Below are positions 43,157 to 51,013 of a DNA stretch of 64,000 nucleotides, piece after piece. Origin of the DNA: Desulfosarcina alkanivorans. Its GTDB lineage: Bacteria > Desulfobacterota > Desulfobacteria > Desulfobacterales > Desulfosarcinaceae. Under the pieces are notes generated by a model. The model made no database searches, was not told the DNA's origin, and worked only from the letters and a program-made list of their open reading frames with translations. The stretch's first letter is position 1; every line of letters starts with the position of its first letter. Where the stretch lies: the NCBI RefSeq assembly GCF_009688945.1, contig NZ_AP021874.1, positions 4,712,001 through 4,776,000 of the forward strand, written 5' to 3'. The position numbers were made by a program, and so were the translations under genes.

Positions 43157-43350
43157 AGGAAATACAACTCAACGGATACATAATAATAGCTCATCCCCAA
43201 CAACTGGTGAATAATGGACAATGGGCTGTCAATATTTCGATTGAAAAGCGCCGCGCTGGCAGCGTTACGAACAGACAATTTTCCGCAGCGTTTTATCAGA
43301 CCTGTCTCCTCTTCCCAGTTCCTTTGAAGCTCCCGATCAACTTGAAATGA
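43153..43350 (+). CDS. Small hypothetical protein, probably truncated
   Basis: A 65-residue ORF coupled by an ATGA overlap to the Cys-rich gene. The first 45 residues (MKEIQLNGYIIIAHPQQLVN, NGQWAVNISIEKRRAG, VTNRQFSA) look like the start of a small family in which strands are followed by a helical tail with an HC motif. From about base 43285 the tail is replaced by unrelated residues. A deletion or rearrangement junction lies here. Confidence 0.4.
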   Translation: MKEIQLNGYIIIAHPQQLVNNGQWAVNISIEKRRAGSVTNRQFSAAFYQTCLLFPVPLKLPINLK

Positions 43351-44330
43351 TTCATGGATATTGGCGTTACCCATTACCATCACCAGCGGAATATAACGGC
43401 TACCAAACGATCAACAGGGGTGGATACTGTGGTGAAATTGGAAAAATAAGTGTGACCGCGACAAACGGTGGATTTGTGCATGAATCTGAAACAAACGCGG
43501 TCACTGCGCCCATCGTTGGCTTGGTGGATAATCCTACTGTCAGTTCGGGCATCACGCCAACCATCAAGTGGGATTATACCACCATTGATGAGGGGGATCC
43601 CAAGCAGTTCAGGGTCTGTGTTTTTGAATCAGGCACCAGAAATATTATCTACACCAGTGATGCCCTGGCCTTAGACGCCAACGAACACACGTTGCCAGAC
43701 GATATCGTAATCATCGGGGAAAAATATACGATTGCAGTTATGGCAGAGGACACTATCTATAAGGAGGACTTCGGGTCAAACAACCAAATAGCACAGAGCC
43801 GTTCAGGAATGTACGTGGAATATACGCCGTACAGCCAAATTCCAGGCATGACGGATCAAGTCTATATGCCGATGGTGTCGGTCGATTTGAACCCGAATGA
43901 CAATTACGGTGCCGTATTTGAATTTGACATTTGTGTGAACTCCAATGACATGTATTTCCTCGATCCGTGGATATCAATCGGTTACGATTTCAAGGTTGGA
44001 GAAGGAGACCCATTATTCAGTTCGGTTCTTCTTCCTGATATCGGAGACGGATTCTTTGATTTATATTACTTGATCGATGACGAGTGGGTTTATCAAACTA
44101 AAATCGAAGGGGGTACTGAATATTTCTTTGGCGCGGAAGGCGTTGAAATGTTTCGAATATCAGGCGTCGAGGAAAGCTTGGGGCTTGACCCTCAAGATGC
44201 TACCGCGTTCGTTACAGGAATCAGATTCAATGGAGAGGGACACTTTACAGGAGGAATGACCCCTATACTGCAATGGGATGCAAAACCGAAATCGATGCCC
44301 TGGATACCGTTACTGTTGTTTAATGACTGA
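43347..44330 (+). CDS. Beta-rich secreted-type protein lacking its N terminus
   Basis: A 327-residue beta-rich protein with a fibronectin/Ig-like first part (PTIKWDYTTIDEGDPKQFRVCVFESG...) and a second beta domain. It has no signal peptide, although the composition is that of an exported protein; no good ribosome site precedes ATG 43347, and the preceding frame is unrelated. It ends in PWIPLLLFND, close to the SLPFLNILLLDD tail of the exported LRR protein at 53005-54483. It fills the right end of the island and stops 2 bp before the attachment repeat. Probably a 5'-truncated gene. Confidence 0.5.
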   Translation: MIHGYWRYPLPSPAEYNGYQTINRGGYCGEIGKISVTATNGGFVHESETNAVTAPIVGLVDNPTVSSGITPTIKWDYTTIDEGDPKQFRVCVFESGTRNIIYTSDALALDANEHTLPDDIVIIGEKYTIAVMAEDTIYKEDFGSNNQIAQSRSGMYVEYTPYSQIPGMTDQVYMPMVSVDLNPNDNYGAVFEFDICVNSNDMYFLDPWISIGYDFKVGEGDPLFSSVLLPDIGDGFFDLYYLIDDEWVYQTKIEGGTEYFFGAEGVEMFRISGVEESLGLDPQDATAFVTGIRFNGEGHFTGGMTPILQWDAKPKSMPWIPLLLFND

Positions 44331-44525
44331 TTCATCTCCACCAATTTCTTTAAACCCGCAGGACGACCAGCCGGTTTTCAATTTGTTCGCCCCCACAATC
44401 TTCAAGTGGTCCTTGTTTCACCCACCACGTACACAAAGTGGAAGGCGAAGGCGGTCAATAATCTGTATTCGACATCTCACCGAGACTTGATTCGCAACAG
44501 ATATGGACACTGGTCGAGAGAATAA
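44331..44525 (+). pseudogene. Possible gene remnant at the right island border
   Basis: A frame without start codon, open from the stop at 44330 to TAA at 44523, has protein-like sequence in its second half (QVVLVSPTTYTKWKAKAVNN, LYSTSHRDLIRNRYGHW). I cannot assign it. It may be the 3' end of a gene cut by the island or by a past deletion. Confidence 0.3.
44332..44344 (+). repeat. Attachment-site repeat, right
   Basis: TCATCTCCACCAA, identical to the 3' end of tRNA-Ala at 40894-40906, 3.4 kb away in direct orientation. It bounds the integrase-toxin island. Confidence 0.7.
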
Positions 44526-44621
44526 GGAGAGGCGACATTTTGCGCTTAGTATCTGGCCCTGAGGGGATGAGAGGAAAGGGGGGCTCTGCAATCAGGACGG
44601 TACGGGTATGGATGAATTTTT

Positions 44622-44650
44622 TTGACAATTTCATTTCATTGCGATAGTAC
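44622..44650 (+). promoter_or_regulatory. Promoter of the cobalamin-riboswitch transcript
   Basis: TTGACA (44622-44627), 17 bp, TAGTAC (44645-44650), immediately before the aptamer. Confidence 0.5.
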
Positions 44651-44826
44651 TCTTTCCCTTAAAGGCGCCGTAATGGGCTTAATAGGGAATCTCGTTAAAG
44701 TCGAGAGCGGTCCCGCCGCTGTAATCGGGGACGAAATCCGCAATGCCACTGTTTCGATTGTGAACGAAACGGGAAGGTGCGGAGAGTAGGACGATCCGAA
44801 AGCCAGAAGACCTGCCTTTAAGAGAG
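44651..44826 (+). ncRNA. Cobalamin riboswitch
   Basis: The conserved B12-aptamer blocks appear in order: TAATGGGCTTAATAGGGAA, GCGGTCCCGCCGCTGTAA, the B12-box ATGCCACTG, then GGGAAGG, GAGTAGGACGATCCGAAAGCC and AGAAGACCTGCC. A strong terminator follows at 44889-44925, then cbiK. Binding of coenzyme B12 should stop transcription of the cobaltochelatase gene. Confidence 0.95.
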
Positions 44827-44888
44827 CCGGAATCCCCCCGATGGAAGGGGCCGGTGACATATTCGACAGGGCCAAGAAAACTGGGTGC

Positions 44889-44925
44889 AACCCTTCATGC
44901 TGATGTCTGCATGAAGGGTTTTTTT
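44889..44925 (+). terminator. Terminator in the expression platform of the cobalamin riboswitch
   Basis: AACCCTTCATGC (44889-44900) pairs perfectly over 12 bp with GCATGAAGGGTT (44909-44920), loop of 8, then a T-run. It separates aptamer and cbiK. Confidence 0.92.
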
Positions 44926-44971
44926 ATGCCAGGAGGCATCTAACACAATTATCTTAAAGGAGGCGTGCATT

Positions 44972-45853
44972 ATGAAAAAGTGGCGTTGGTTGGTTCTGGT
45001 GATGAGTGTTTTTCTGACAACCGGTCTTGCTTTGGCGTCCAGCGGCCATGAACACGGCGACCAGGAACCTAAAAAGGTCGGCATCTTGCTGGTCGCTTTC
45101 GGGTCCAGCGAAGCTTCGGCCCAGGTTTCCTTTGACAACATCGACAAAAAGGTCAAGGCCGCCTACCCTGACATCCCAGTTCGTTGGGCTTTCACATCCT
45201 ACATCATCCGCGAGAAACTTGCCAAACAGGGCAAACAGCTGGACTCTCCCGAGATTGCACTGGCCAAAATGCTGGATGAGAAGTTTACCCATGTTGCCGT
45301 CCAATCCCTGCACACCATCGGCGGCGCGGAATATCACGACCTGCGAAAAACGGTGGGAGCTTTCAGGAGCCTGGGCGGCTTCCAGAAAGTGATTCTGGGC
45401 TACCCTCTGATGGCCACGCAGAAAGACATGGCGCGCACCGTGGACGCCATTTTGGCAACCATTCCGAAGCAACGGAAAAAGAACGAGGCCGTGGTGCTCA
45501 TGGGCCACGGTACCCACCACCCCTCCAACGCGTTTTACGCCGCATTGATGTTTCAGCTGCAGCTCACGGATTCCAACATTTTCGTCGGAACCGTCGAAGG
45601 ATACCCGGATGTCGAATTGATTAAAAAGATGATCCTCAAGAAGAAAATCAAAACGGCCTACCTGCTGCCCTTCATGTCGGTTGCCGGCGATCATGCCAAG
45701 AACGACATGGCCGGAGACGAACCGGACTCCTGGAAATCGATTTTCACCCAGGCCGGCATCCAATGTGTTCCCATTCTCAAGGGGACTGCCGAATTCGATG
45801 CATTCGTGGACATATGGGTGGACCATGCGGGCGGACCCCTCGGTCATTTCTAA
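44972..45853 (+). CDS. cbiK: Periplasmic sirohydrochlorin cobaltochelatase CbiK
   Basis: CbiK inserts Co2+ into sirohydrochlorin in anaerobic B12 synthesis. This 293-residue version has a clear signal peptide (about 1-23, ending LALASSG) and a His-rich mature start, so it resembles the exported CbiK-P of Desulfovibrio. Catalytic-site His residues lie in VVLMGHGTHHP and VAGDHAKNDMAGDE; VQSLHTIGGAEYHDL is also conserved. GGAGG lies 8 bp before the ATG. Control by the upstream cobalamin riboswitch is clear. Whether the exported form serves metal sensing, storage or haem/cobalt handling is not known from sequence. Confidence 0.93.
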   Translation: MKKWRWLVLVMSVFLTTGLALASSGHEHGDQEPKKVGILLVAFGSSEASAQVSFDNIDKKVKAAYPDIPVRWAFTSYIIREKLAKQGKQLDSPEIALAKMLDEKFTHVAVQSLHTIGGAEYHDLRKTVGAFRSLGGFQKVILGYPLMATQKDMARTVDAILATIPKQRKKNEAVVLMGHGTHHPSNAFYAALMFQLQLTDSNIFVGTVEGYPDVELIKKMILKKKIKTAYLLPFMSVAGDHAKNDMAGDEPDSWKSIFTQAGIQCVPILKGTAEFDAFVDIWVDHAGGPLGHF

Positions 45854-45969
45854 ACCGCAAACCGGGGCACGCATAAAACGCGATGCCGTCAGCTCATGCT
45901 CGACGGTCATTCTTTTTTCAGCCGCGTTTTTATGAAGGTGTTGGCTTTCTTTTCAAAAGGAGACGATCG

Positions 45970-47079
45970 ATGAAAAAAGGAGTATCAATTCTTGCGGCCA
46001 TGCTCATGTGGATGGCCTTTTGTTCCTCTGTTGTATATGCAGAGGCCTTGTCCAATCAGGAGTTGTCCGAACGGATCGGGCAGCTGGAAAAGAAATTGGA
46101 CCAAAAAGGCGGGATTTTCCCCGACAGGTGGAACGAGCGCATCGCCCTGAGCGGGCTCATCGAGGCAGAGGCCGGTTATATCAGATTTGATGAGAACGGG
46201 GGTGACAGCAGCGACGAAAGCGACATTGCTGTGGCCACTGTGGAACTGGGCATCGATGCCGACATCGCCAAGCATGTTTTGGGGCACGTCCTCTTTCTGT
46301 ACGAAGACGGCGAAGATATCGTGGTCGATGAAGCCACCATCACCCTCAGCGGTGAAGACGTGGTCCCCGCCTACCTGATCGTCGGTGAAATGTACGTTCC
46401 CTTCGGCAATTTCGAGTCCCACATGATCTCCGATCCCCTGACCCTGGAGATTGCCGAAACCCGAGAGGCCTCGCTCCAGGTGGGCGTGGAGACCGGCGGT
46501 TTCCATGGGTCGGCGTTCATCTTCAATGGAGACGTCGACGAAGCCGGCGAAGATGACAACCTCATCGATAATTTCGGAGCCAATGCCGGCTACACCATGG
46601 AGAGCGACGCCTTCTCCATTGATGTGGGCGTCAGCTACATCAACAATCTGCTCGACGGCGACAGCTGGGAGGATGTGATCGATGACGGCGGGTTCACACT
46701 CAACGAATATACCGCAGGTATGGGGACCTATGCTGTCGTCGGTATCGGGTCGCTAACTTTTATCGGTGAATATATCACCGCACTGGATGATATCGAATGG
46801 ATCGACGAGGCCGATGACCGGTTCAATGAAGACGAAATCTCGGCCTGGAACCTGGAGGTCTGCTACGCCTTTTCCATTGGGGAGAAAGAAGCTGAGGTTG
46901 CCGCAGCCCTTCAAGGAACGGATGAAGCCCAGAACCGCCTTCCGGAAACCCGTTACCTGGGTGCCTTCGGGCTGGGGATTTTCGAGAGTACCAACCTATC
47001 TTTTGAATATACCCACAGCGAGTTCGAAAACGACGACGAAGAGGATGCCTTTACCGCCCAGCTGGCCATAGAATTCTGA
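45970..47079 (+). CDS. LbtU-family outer-membrane porin-like protein
   Basis: A 369-residue outer-membrane protein: signal peptide (about 1-25), short coiled coil (SNQELSERIGQLEKKLDQ), then an acidic beta-barrel ending in a terminal Phe (AQLAIEF), the outer-membrane signature. It resembles the LbtU siderophore-porin family. AAAAGGAG precedes the ATG. It lies 116 bp after cbiK with no terminator between, so it probably shares the B12-controlled transcript. Import of cobalt, a chelate or a corrinoid is an inference. Confidence 0.75.
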   Translation: MKKGVSILAAMLMWMAFCSSVVYAEALSNQELSERIGQLEKKLDQKGGIFPDRWNERIALSGLIEAEAGYIRFDENGGDSSDESDIAVATVELGIDADIAKHVLGHVLFLYEDGEDIVVDEATITLSGEDVVPAYLIVGEMYVPFGNFESHMISDPLTLEIAETREASLQVGVETGGFHGSAFIFNGDVDEAGEDDNLIDNFGANAGYTMESDAFSIDVGVSYINNLLDGDSWEDVIDDGGFTLNEYTAGMGTYAVVGIGSLTFIGEYITALDDIEWIDEADDRFNEDEISAWNLEVCYAFSIGEKEAEVAAALQGTDEAQNRLPETRYLGAFGLGIFESTNLSFEYTHSEFENDDEEDAFTAQLAIEF

Positions 47080-47588
47080 CCCAACGTCGAAATCTCTTGA
47101 TCTGAAAAAGGCGCACCTGGCCTGACACGAATGTCTCCCGGTTGCGCCTTTTAAATAACGATGCAAACTTGCCTTTCTGGACGCTCCGATCTTCATGAAC
47201 AGAGCCAACTTAAATCAATTTGGGGGGCAACCGACAATTCCTGTCTCTTCCCATACGCCCCTGTCATTTCGAGGGTTTGTAAAGGTGTTGCCTGGAGCCC
47301 TTGCCGGGCGGCCCTCACCCGCACCGGAATGGTCTCGCGGAGAGAGCGTCATCCCTGCAGGCAGAATGATATTGACAGTGGAAATCCGATGCAATTACAC
47401 TTGAAACAGTGGCGGGAACGATAGAGGCGCAAATGCCATGCCGGCCAGGTTGATTGGTTCCCTTCTTTTCACATCTGAAATTCCACCGGTCCTGATGCCC
47501 TCCCCTCCCGTTCCATTCCATTCCATTTCAATGCGGATCCGTTGTTCGACCGTTTCCTGCCGATGGATTCCAATTAAAGGAGGACATC
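47080..47588. other. Intergenic region after the porin gene
   Basis: About 510 bp without a supported gene. It contains the porin terminator (47106-47154), a possible promoter (TTGACA near 47372) and a short TTCCA tandem repeat near 47512-47530. Confidence 0.5.
47106..47154 (+). terminator. Terminator of the cbiK-porin transcript
   Basis: AAAAGGCGCA (47106-47115) pairs with TGCGCCTTTT (47143-47152), with CC/GG adding inner pairs, giving a 10-bp stem ending in T-rich sequence. Confidence 0.7.
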
Positions 47589-47687
47589 ATGACGGAACAA
47601 GATTGGATGGCCTTGGGCGTTACCATTTTCGTTATGTCCATCATCGGGTTGATCCTCTGGCTGGGGTTGACCGGGGCCTTATCCTGA
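47589..47687 (+). CDS. 32-residue single-span membrane peptide
   Basis: ATG 47589 has a near-perfect ribosome site (AAAGGAGG, 5 bp spacing) and encodes 32 residues: MTEQDWMALGVTIFVMSIIG followed by LILWLGLTGALS, that is, a short acidic N terminus and one membrane span. Family unknown. Such peptides are often subunits or modulators of larger membrane proteins, but no partner is adjacent; the next gene encodes an exported FG-GAP protein. Confidence 0.6.
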   Translation: MTEQDWMALGVTIFVMSIIGLILWLGLTGALS

Positions 47688-47786
47688 AAAATACAGATTC
47701 CCTGATCCGTAAAGGCAAAGACCGCTAGGGTGGCCTCCTTTTCGATGTCATGAGGCCAAATTACCAGGGACTCGTGGCAGAGTCGT

Positions 47787-49397
47787 ATGTTCAGTCATTT
47801 TAAAGCAACTCTTTTCCTGCTGGCATTTTTGTGTTGGGTCACCAACGTGACCCATGCCCAACCGGTAACGGCGCCGACCCTGAGAATGACGCTGCCGGCC
47901 AGTTGGGATGAAAACTGGTTTGCGTCCCCGGCGGTGTTCGATCTGGATCAGGATGGGCTCAACGAAATTATCGCCTCCAGACACAGTGTAACCTATGTAT
48001 GGGATGCAAATGGCGCATTGAAATGGCGGGCCCCGGTCGGTGAGAATGCGTCATCCGCCAATGACCATGGCACCAGCCGCCAGTATGCCTCCCCGGTCGT
48101 GGGCGACCTGGACGGCGACGGGGACGGTGAGATCGCCATCGCTTACAGCAATAAAATTGCGGTGTATGACCATTTCGGTTTTCTCCTGCCGGGCTGGCCG
48201 CAGGCCTTTCCGAACGCCAGCAGTGAAATCCGATCCCTGGCGGCCGTGGACCTGGACCTGGACGGCGCATCCGAGATTCTGGCGGTCAAGACGTCCAGCG
48301 GTCCGGTCACCGTGGCGTGGCATCTTGACGGAAGCGTGGTTGCGGGGTGGCCCCAGGTTCAGGATTGTAATGAATGCAATGACTATGGCGGGTACAATCA
48401 GAATGTCGGCGCAGTCGATCTGGACGGCGATAAACGCCCTGAAGTGGTCAGTACCTATGACATCTGTCACATCGGGATCATGTATGCCGACGGTCGCCCG
48501 TTCCCGGCCAACCCGATATTCTGGAAACCGGCGGACCCCGATCCTGATCCGGTCCCGGCAAGCGCCGTGCCGATGTTTCATGACGTCCGCCTGGCGATAC
48601 AGGGCTGGGGGCCGGACGGCAGCGATCGGGATGAGTTCACCGATTCCCCGCCGGTGTTCGGTGATGTGGACGGCGACGGCCTGCCTGAGGTGATTCTCTA
48701 TTCGGACCACGAACTGGCCGGGGAATACGTCAATCGCGGCAACTGCCTGTGGGTGTTGAATCCGGACATGACGCGCGTATCGGGATTCGAACGTCCCATT
48801 TGCTCCGCCATGCCCCTTTATACGGGATATGAAAACAACATCGTTCAGGTGGCGCCCGCACCGGCCATCGCCGATATTGCCGGTGACGATCGTCCGGAAA
48901 TCATCGTGCCGTCCTATGACGGAAAAATGCGCTGCTACTCCCCGGACGGCATTTTGTTATGGATGTACACGTTCGACACGGCCGGCGGTCCTTTCATCGG
49001 CGCCTCGGGCCCTGTTGCGGGCGATCTCAATCAGGACGACGTGGCGGAAATCATTTTCTGTACCTATTCTACTTCACAGGCGGTTTCCCATCTGATCGTG
49101 CTTGATGCTGCCGGGGCAGAGCTATACAAAACCGCATTATCAAAGCGGGGCAGCATGAGTCCGCCGACGCTGGCCGACGTGGACCAAAACGGAGCGGTCG
49201 AAATTATTGTTTCCTTAAAGGATACGCTGGGATCCGGGTCCGGCGGCGTTCAAATCTGGGATGTGGCGTCGGCCGGCAACAACGCAATGCCCTGGCCCAC
49301 CGGTCGCGGCAATCTTTTTCGAAACGGCCGGCCGGATCTCGGGCAAACGAAACCATCGCTCAATCCCGGTGTCCTCTTTTTGTTGCTGGGCCGTTGA
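47787..49397 (+). CDS. Exported FG-GAP/VCBS-repeat beta-propeller protein
   Basis: A 536-residue exported protein. After a signal peptide (about 1-24) there are at least five FG-GAP-type calcium-binding repeats of the form VxDLDxDGxxEI: FDLDQDGLNEIIAS, VGDLDGDGDGEIAIAY, VDLDLDGASEILAV, FGDVDGDGLPEVILYS, AGDLNQDDVAEIIF. These fold into an integrin-alpha-like propeller. The role is not predictable beyond extracellular binding. It ends PGVLFLLLGR, a hydrophobic tail also seen in variant form in two other exported proteins of the window. Confidence 0.8.
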   Translation: MFSHFKATLFLLAFLCWVTNVTHAQPVTAPTLRMTLPASWDENWFASPAVFDLDQDGLNEIIASRHSVTYVWDANGALKWRAPVGENASSANDHGTSRQYASPVVGDLDGDGDGEIAIAYSNKIAVYDHFGFLLPGWPQAFPNASSEIRSLAAVDLDLDGASEILAVKTSSGPVTVAWHLDGSVVAGWPQVQDCNECNDYGGYNQNVGAVDLDGDKRPEVVSTYDICHIGIMYADGRPFPANPIFWKPADPDPDPVPASAVPMFHDVRLAIQGWGPDGSDRDEFTDSPPVFGDVDGDGLPEVILYSDHELAGEYVNRGNCLWVLNPDMTRVSGFERPICSAMPLYTGYENNIVQVAPAPAIADIAGDDRPEIIVPSYDGKMRCYSPDGILLWMYTFDTAGGPFIGASGPVAGDLNQDDVAEIIFCTYSTSQAVSHLIVLDAAGAELYKTALSKRGSMSPPTLADVDQNGAVEIIVSLKDTLGSGSGGVQIWDVASAGNNAMPWPTGRGNLFRNGRPDLGQTKPSLNPGVLFLLLGR

Positions 49398-49462
49398 TCC
49401 GGTTGTAATACCATTGAAATCGTGGCGACCTCTTGAAGTGGTCCCGTCAATGTGGAGATGCT

Positions 49463-49807
49463 ATGTTCTGCCCCCATTGCAGAGCGGAATATCGTGACGG
49501 CTTTCATGTCTGTTCGGACTGTGGCGTCGATCTGGTCGACGCACTGCCACCGGAACCCGAGCCTGAATTTGTCAATTTCAAAGAGGTGCTTGCCACCTAC
49601 AACCCGGCGGACGTCGCCTTTTTGAAATCGCTCTTGGAAAGTGAAGGCATCCAGTATTTTTTCAAGGGCGAGCATTTTCTGTACATGCGGCCGTTAGCCG
49701 ACCCGGTGAGACTGATGGTCAGGGAAGATCAGGAGGCCGAGGCGCTTGAACTGCTGAAGGACGTGGATTTATCTGTCACTGGAATCAGCCTGGGAGGTAA
49801 ATCTTAA
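49463..49807 (+). CDS. Zinc-ribbon plus DUF2007 protein
   Basis: A 114-residue soluble protein. The N terminus is a zinc ribbon (FCPHCRAEY...CSDCGVDL) and the rest a DUF2007-type domain (EVLATYNPADVAFLKSLLESEGIQYFFKGEHF...VRLMVREDQEAEALELLKD), a family with a proposed but unproven signalling role. GGAG precedes ATG 49463 by 5 bp. Confidence 0.75.
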   Translation: MFCPHCRAEYRDGFHVCSDCGVDLVDALPPEPEPEFVNFKEVLATYNPADVAFLKSLLESEGIQYFFKGEHFLYMRPLADPVRLMVREDQEAEALELLKDVDLSVTGISLGGKS

Positions 49808-49845
49808 AAATGGCGCCCGCCATGATCCTATGAAAGGAGATCAGC

Positions 49846-50469
49846 ATGAGTACGGAAACGATGCGTCAATCTTTTTTTCGGCTTCTGTTATTGGCATTCC
49901 TGGTATCGGTATTTTCTGCCGGCTGCGTAAAAACACTGGTGGCGCCGTATGATGAGAACCTGGTCGCCAGCACGGAGGCGTTTTATGTAAAGGCCGCCGG
50001 CATCGTCGAAGAAGGCCGGTCCGTGAGTCCGCGAACGGATCAGGAAAGAGCCGCCATAACCAACCCGGCAGCACATAAAGGGCATTTTTCAAAGTTCGAA
50101 GCCCGATACAGCGACCTGATCGTTGACGCCGAGGCACTGATTTTACGCGCCATGGCGAGCAGCGACCAGATCGATATCGCTGGTCAAAAACTTCAACAGA
50201 AACTGGACGAACTGATCGAAAGCAATATTCCTTCGGTGTGCGCAGGCTTATCGGACGCCTTCGGGCAAACCAGCCTGACGGCCGGAAACTATATCGATTT
50301 GAAGTGTATCGTTACCAGGTGGAAGGCACAGCACGCCGACCCATCGCTGACACGGGATACCCTGATTTTGAAAAAAGCGAACTGGGACGGTCGGAAAAAT
50401 CTGATTTTTAATGCCATCCTGGCAATCCAAAAAGCGGAAGCCTTTAAAAACAGCAATCAGGAACCGTGA
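49846..50469 (+). CDS. Putative lipoprotein of unknown function
   Basis: A 207-residue lipoprotein: signal peptide with lipobox FSAGC (Cys27), then an all-helical domain. I do not recognise the family. AAAGGAG precedes the ATG. Only 10 bp separate it from the next gene, so the two are probably co-expressed. Confidence 0.65.
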   Translation: MSTETMRQSFFRLLLLAFLVSVFSAGCVKTLVAPYDENLVASTEAFYVKAAGIVEEGRSVSPRTDQERAAITNPAAHKGHFSKFEARYSDLIVDAEALILRAMASSDQIDIAGQKLQQKLDELIESNIPSVCAGLSDAFGQTSLTAGNYIDLKCIVTRWKAQHADPSLTRDTLILKKANWDGRKNLIFNAILAIQKAEAFKNSNQEP

Positions 50470-50479
50470 GAGGTGAAAA

Positions 50480-50824
50480 ATGGCCACGATTAACGGTGTC
50501 GATTTTGGAAACGTCATTGACGAGGCGGTCGCCGCGGCCAAAGCTGTGGTTACGGATAATTGGGATGAGGTTCAGGAAATCGTGAAAAATATCGGACAAA
50601 GCCTCACCAACGACCTTGTCTTTATCGCCAAGAAAAAAGCATCCGGAGAATATAATGAAGATGACGCCAAAGTTTTCCTGGATGATCAGAAAATGCTTGC
50701 CCGCATAAGATTGCGTTCGGTCGCGATCGTGACACTGCAGATCGCCGAGCGTATCTGGAATGCGATCGCCAGCGTTTTCGCAACTGCCATCAACCGGGCT
50801 TTTGGCTGGGCGCTGTTGCCATAG
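50480..50824 (+). CDS. Small helical protein paired with the lipoprotein
   Basis: A 114-residue, mostly helical protein without signal peptide, ending in an amphipathic helix (IWNAIASVFATAINRAFGWALLP) that could touch a membrane. Family unknown. GAGAGGTG precedes the ATG. The tight spacing to the lipoprotein gene suggests a functional pair. Confidence 0.6.
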   Translation: MATINGVDFGNVIDEAVAAAKAVVTDNWDEVQEIVKNIGQSLTNDLVFIAKKKASGEYNEDDAKVFLDDQKMLARIRLRSVAIVTLQIAERIWNAIASVFATAINRAFGWALLP

Positions 50825-51013
50825 GCGCATCGGCCGCCTGAAAAAGCGTGACCGGTTCTTGCTCTGATTTTATCCGGCGCCGGTTTTTACTGTTTTTCTC
50901 CTTTCGCTGAGCCCTGGCCAGCCATCCGTTAAAGCGCCTGTTCAGCCCCTCCTTCACCCGACGCGGGATAACCTGTTTTAACCATAGACATCCAATCGCT
51001 GGAGAGGGCTGAA

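Noticed and set aside
47510..47532. TTCCA microsatellite
   Set aside because: Three to four copies in non-coding DNA; too short to mean phase variation and no gene depends on it.
47700..47786. Full c-di-GMP-I riboswitch
   Set aside because: Only a partial resemblance; the GGCAAACC first half and the tetraloop-receptor pair are missing, so it is listed only as a low-interest leader.
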